Assembly: GCA_964395315.1 (NCBI GenBank)
Contig: CAYNBI010000011.1
Location: 1 to 52,775, forward strand
Reading direction: 5' to 3'
DNA length: 52,775 nucleotides
DNA from: CAVORB01 sp964395315
GTDB taxonomy: Bacteria > Pseudomonadota > Gammaproteobacteria > Chromatiales > Chromatiaceae
Below are positions 50,864-52,775 of the stretch, in pieces. The notes under the pieces are model-generated. The model did not search any database. It had not been told where the DNA came from and worked only from the letters and a program-made list of their open reading frames with translations. Positions within the stretch are counted from its first letter, which is position 1. Each line of letters opens with the position of its first letter. Position numbers and translations under genes: made by a program.

Positions 50864-52360
50864 TCAGTGGGCGGCATGCGGCTGGTCATGCTTGTGGTCC
50901 GGCAGCTGGCGGTACTCCGAGCAGCGCCGCGGCGTGGGGACGCCCTTGCCGGGGTTCAAAAGCCCGGCCGGGTCGAAGGCGCTTTTCACCGCATTGAATT
51001 GGGCGAGCTCGGCCTGGTCGAACTGGACGCACATCTGGCGGATCTTCTCGACGCCGACCCCGTGCTCGCCGGTGATGGTGCCGCCGACCTCCACGCACAG
51101 CTCCAGGATTCTGCCGCCGAGCTCCTCGGTGCGCTCCAGCTCGCCCGGGTTGTTGGCATTGTAGAGGATCAGGGGGTGCATGTTGCCGTCGCCGGCGTGG
51201 AACACGTTCGCCACCGGGAGCCCGTATTCGAGCGAGAGCTCGGCGGTGCGGCGCAGCACCTCCGGCAGCTTGCGCCGCGGGATGGTCCCGTCCATGCAGT
51301 AGTAGTCCGGGGAGATGCGCCCGACCGCGGGGAAGGCGGATTTGCGCCCCTGCCAGAAGCGTGCGCGCTCCAGGTTGTCCCTGGCGGTGCGCACCTCGGT
51401 GGCTCCGCTCGCCAGCAGCAGCTCGCGCACCTTGGCGATGTGCTCCGAGACCTCCTGGTTGGTGCCGTCGACCTCGCACAGCAGGATGGCGGCGGCGTCC
51501 GTGGGGTACCCCGCGTGGACGAAGTCTTCCGCGGCCTTGATCGCCGGGCCGTCCATCATCTCCAGCCCGGCGGGGATGATGCCGGCGGCGATGATCTCAC
51601 CCACCGCGGTGCCTGCCCTCTCCACGTCGTCGTAGGCGGCCAGCACCACCTGCGCCCGCTCGGGTGTCGGCAGCAGGCGCACCGTCACCTCGACCACGAC
51701 GCCCAGGAGGCCCTCGGAGCCGATCGCCAGGGCCAACAGGTCGTAGCCGGCGGAATCCAGGGTCTCGCCGCCGAGCGCGACCAGCTCCCCGTCCATGGTG
51801 ACCATCTTGAGCCCGAGCACGTTGTGCACCGTCAGCCCGTACTTGAGGCAGTGCACGCCGCCCGAGTTCTCGGCCACGTTGCCGCCGATGGTGCAGGCGA
51901 TCTGGGAGGACGGGTCCGGGGCGTAATAGAGTCCGTGCACCCCGGCCGCCTCGGAGATGGCCAGGTTGCGCACGCCGGGCTCGACCCGGGCGGTGCGGTT
52001 GACCGGGTCCAGGGCCAGGATGCGGTTGAGGCGCGCCAGGCTGAGCACGATGCCGTTCGTCTCCGGAAGCGCGCCGCCGGAGAGCCCCGTGCCGGCGCCG
52101 CGGGCCACCACCGGGATCTCGCGGCGGCTGCACAGGCGCAGGATGCGCTGCACCTCATCGACGGTACGCGGCAGGGTCACCAGGAGAGGCAGGCGGCGGT
52201 AGGCGGACAGGCCGTCGCACTCGTAGGGGCGGACCTCTTCCTCGTGCTCCAGGATGCAGTCCGGCGTCAGGAATGACCTCAGCTCGGCGACCAGCCCGGC
52301 GCGGGCGGCGGTCAGCGCCGGGTCGTGGAAATCGGTCCGTTCGGTTGGGTGCAGACTCAT
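50864..52360 (-). CDS. glcD: glycolate oxidase catalytic FAD subunit
   Basis: A 498-residue flavoprotein that oxidises glycolate to glyoxylate. FAD-binding motifs are VVARGAGTGLSGGALP, GVRNLAISEAAG, DPSSQIACTIGGNVAENSGG and LLALAIGSEGLLGVVVEVTV. The catalytic domain ends with GEHGVGVEKIRQM and FDPAGLLNPGKG. A short His-rich tail (HKHDQPHAAH) is unusual. It is the first gene of glcD-ycgL-glcE-glcF-glxR and diverges from miaB. Confidence 0.95.
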   Translation of the reverse strand: MSLHPTERTDFHDPALTAARAGLVAELRSFLTPDCILEHEEEVRPYECDGLSAYRRLPLLVTLPRTVDEVQRILRLCSRREIPVVARGAGTGLSGGALPETNGIVLSLARLNRILALDPVNRTARVEPGVRNLAISEAAGVHGLYYAPDPSSQIACTIGGNVAENSGGVHCLKYGLTVHNVLGLKMVTMDGELVALGGETLDSAGYDLLALAIGSEGLLGVVVEVTVRLLPTPERAQVVLAAYDDVERAGTAVGEIIAAGIIPAGLEMMDGPAIKAAEDFVHAGYPTDAAAILLCEVDGTNQEVSEHIAKVRELLLASGATEVRTARDNLERARFWQGRKSAFPAVGRISPDYYCMDGTIPRRKLPEVLRRTAELSLEYGLPVANVFHAGDGNMHPLILYNANNPGELERTEELGGRILELCVEVGGTITGEHGVGVEKIRQMCVQFDQAELAQFNAVKSAFDPAGLLNPGKGVPTPRRCSEYRQLPDHKHDQPHAAH

Positions 52361-52597
52361 GGCTTGACCCGTCAGCGGCGTTCAGCGCCGGGGAGGAAGC
52401 CCCGGCCCTCGTCGCCCAAAGATGCTGCTTGGCGCCGAGAAACGCAACCCGCGAGTGGCGGTGAGGTCTCCTCGGTACTTGCACGCTTCGGCTGCTCGCG
52501 TGCGTGGAACGCTAGTCCGCGCCAGGCATAGCCCGCGCTTGACGCGCGACCCGTAAACGCTGGAACATAAAACGCTTTTTCCGTACCCTGCCGACCG

Positions 52598-52775
52598 ATG
52601 CCCAAGAAGCTCTACATCCAGACCTTCGGATGCCAGATGAACGAGTACGATTCCGCCCGCATGGCGGACGTGCTGCGGGAGTCGCACGGCCTGGAGCTGG
52701 CGGCGCGCGCCGAGGACGCGGACGTGCTGCTGCTCAACACCTGCTCCATCCGCGAGAAGGCGCAGGAGAAGGTGT
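52598..52775 (+). CDS. miaB: tRNA-2-methylthio-N6-dimethylallyladenosine synthase, partial
   Basis: The first 59 residues are present. MPKKLYIQTFGCQMNEYDSA and DVLLLNTCSIREKAQEK are the N-terminal UPF0004 domain of MiaB, with the first two iron-sulfur ligands (C12 and C48). MiaB methylthiolates i6A37 in tRNAs reading UNN codons. ATG 52598 lacks an obvious ribosome site. The radical SAM core is outside the window. Confidence 0.94.
   Translation, partial: MPKKLYIQTFGCQMNEYDSARMADVLRESHGLELAARAEDADVLLLNTCSIREKAQEKV

Noticed and set aside
52388..52405. CCGGGG/CCCCGG hairpin, possibly an IS200/IS605 end
   Set aside because: Only six GC pairs, no transposase or second end nearby, and it lies between divergent genes, so neither an IS remnant nor a terminator is supported.
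52539..52570. TTGACG and an AT-rich ACATAAAA as a miaB promoter
   Set aside because: The spacing of about 20 bases is too long for a sigma70 promoter.
1..52775. CRISPR arrays, rRNA or tRNA genes
   Set aside because: No spaced direct repeats and no rRNA- or tRNA-like sequence were found on reading both strands by eye; a covariance search would be needed to exclude tRNAs fully.

Overview
The window reads as chromosomal DNA from a high-GC (by eye) gammaproteobacterium. The biotin cluster bioB-F-H-C-D, glcDEF, YcgL, miaB, Slp lipoproteins, a YiaV/YiaW pair and PbpG/DacB all point to Gammaproteobacteria. An eight-haem cytochrome and the wreck of a thiosulfate dehydrogenase (tsdB-tsdA) suggest a sulfur-oxidising or chemolithotrophic lineage (Chromatiales-like); that placement is inference. 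I saw no rRNA, tRNA or CRISPR array. About 50 genes are packed on both strands, with a few gene-free or decayed patches.

Layout. 1-2904: partial class I aldolase, Ap4A phosphorylase-like HIT protein, ComF and a small conserved protein. 2905-3160: three perfect inverted repeats, then a BirA-type operator over a sigma70-like promoter. 3217-9966: bioB, bioF, bioH, bioC, bioD (the last four joined by 4-base GTGA overlaps), then DacB and a PDZ-less HtrA-like protease. 10143-18185: SlyD-like FKBP, a sigma54-type activator with altered key motifs, a macro-domain-like protein, an NRDE protein, a royal-jelly-type beta-propeller, CysK, a NodJ-like ABC permease without its ATPase, and a large unknown secreted protein. 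18426-19149: decayed IS256 transposase. 19196-23566: two Slp lipoproteins, a membrane patatin and a zinc metallopeptidase. 23841-24664: tsdB-tsdA pseudogene. 24665-25253: gene-free but bounded by two terminators, a small-RNA candidate. 25254-33645: ArgE, YiaV/YiaW, a small acidic protein, a BT1-family transporter, PbpG, a CBS protein, NamZ-like and PilZ proteins. 33906-37605: HtrA/response regulator/histidine kinase operon. 37833-45032: octahaem-HEAT-TPR cytochrome, a small lipoprotein, a PlpD-like patatin/barrel protein, a bacterial protein arginine methyltransferase homologue and a tandem META protein. 45033-47347: an isolated, visibly AT-richer gene for a secreted phospholipase A2-like protein with gene-free flanks. 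47348-52360: glycolate oxidase operon glcD-ycgL-glcE-glcF-glxR. 52598 to the end: start of miaB.

How the genes work together. BioC and BioH make and release the pimeloyl chain, and BioF, BioD and BioB build biotin; a BirA operator would close the feedback loop. GlcDEF oxidises glycolate to glyoxylate and the GlxR-type reductase would carry tartronate semialdehyde to glycerate, a phosphoglycolate salvage route that fits an autotroph. Envelope maintenance is heavily represented: two HtrA-type proteases, PBP4- and PBP7-type enzymes, a NamZ homologue, two patatins, Slp and META proteins. The most unusual items are the PLA2-like secreted protein, the PRMT homologue, the altered sigma54-type regulator, the octahaem-TPR cytochrome, the tsdBA wreck and the structured non-coding DNA at 2912-3058 and 24714-25198.
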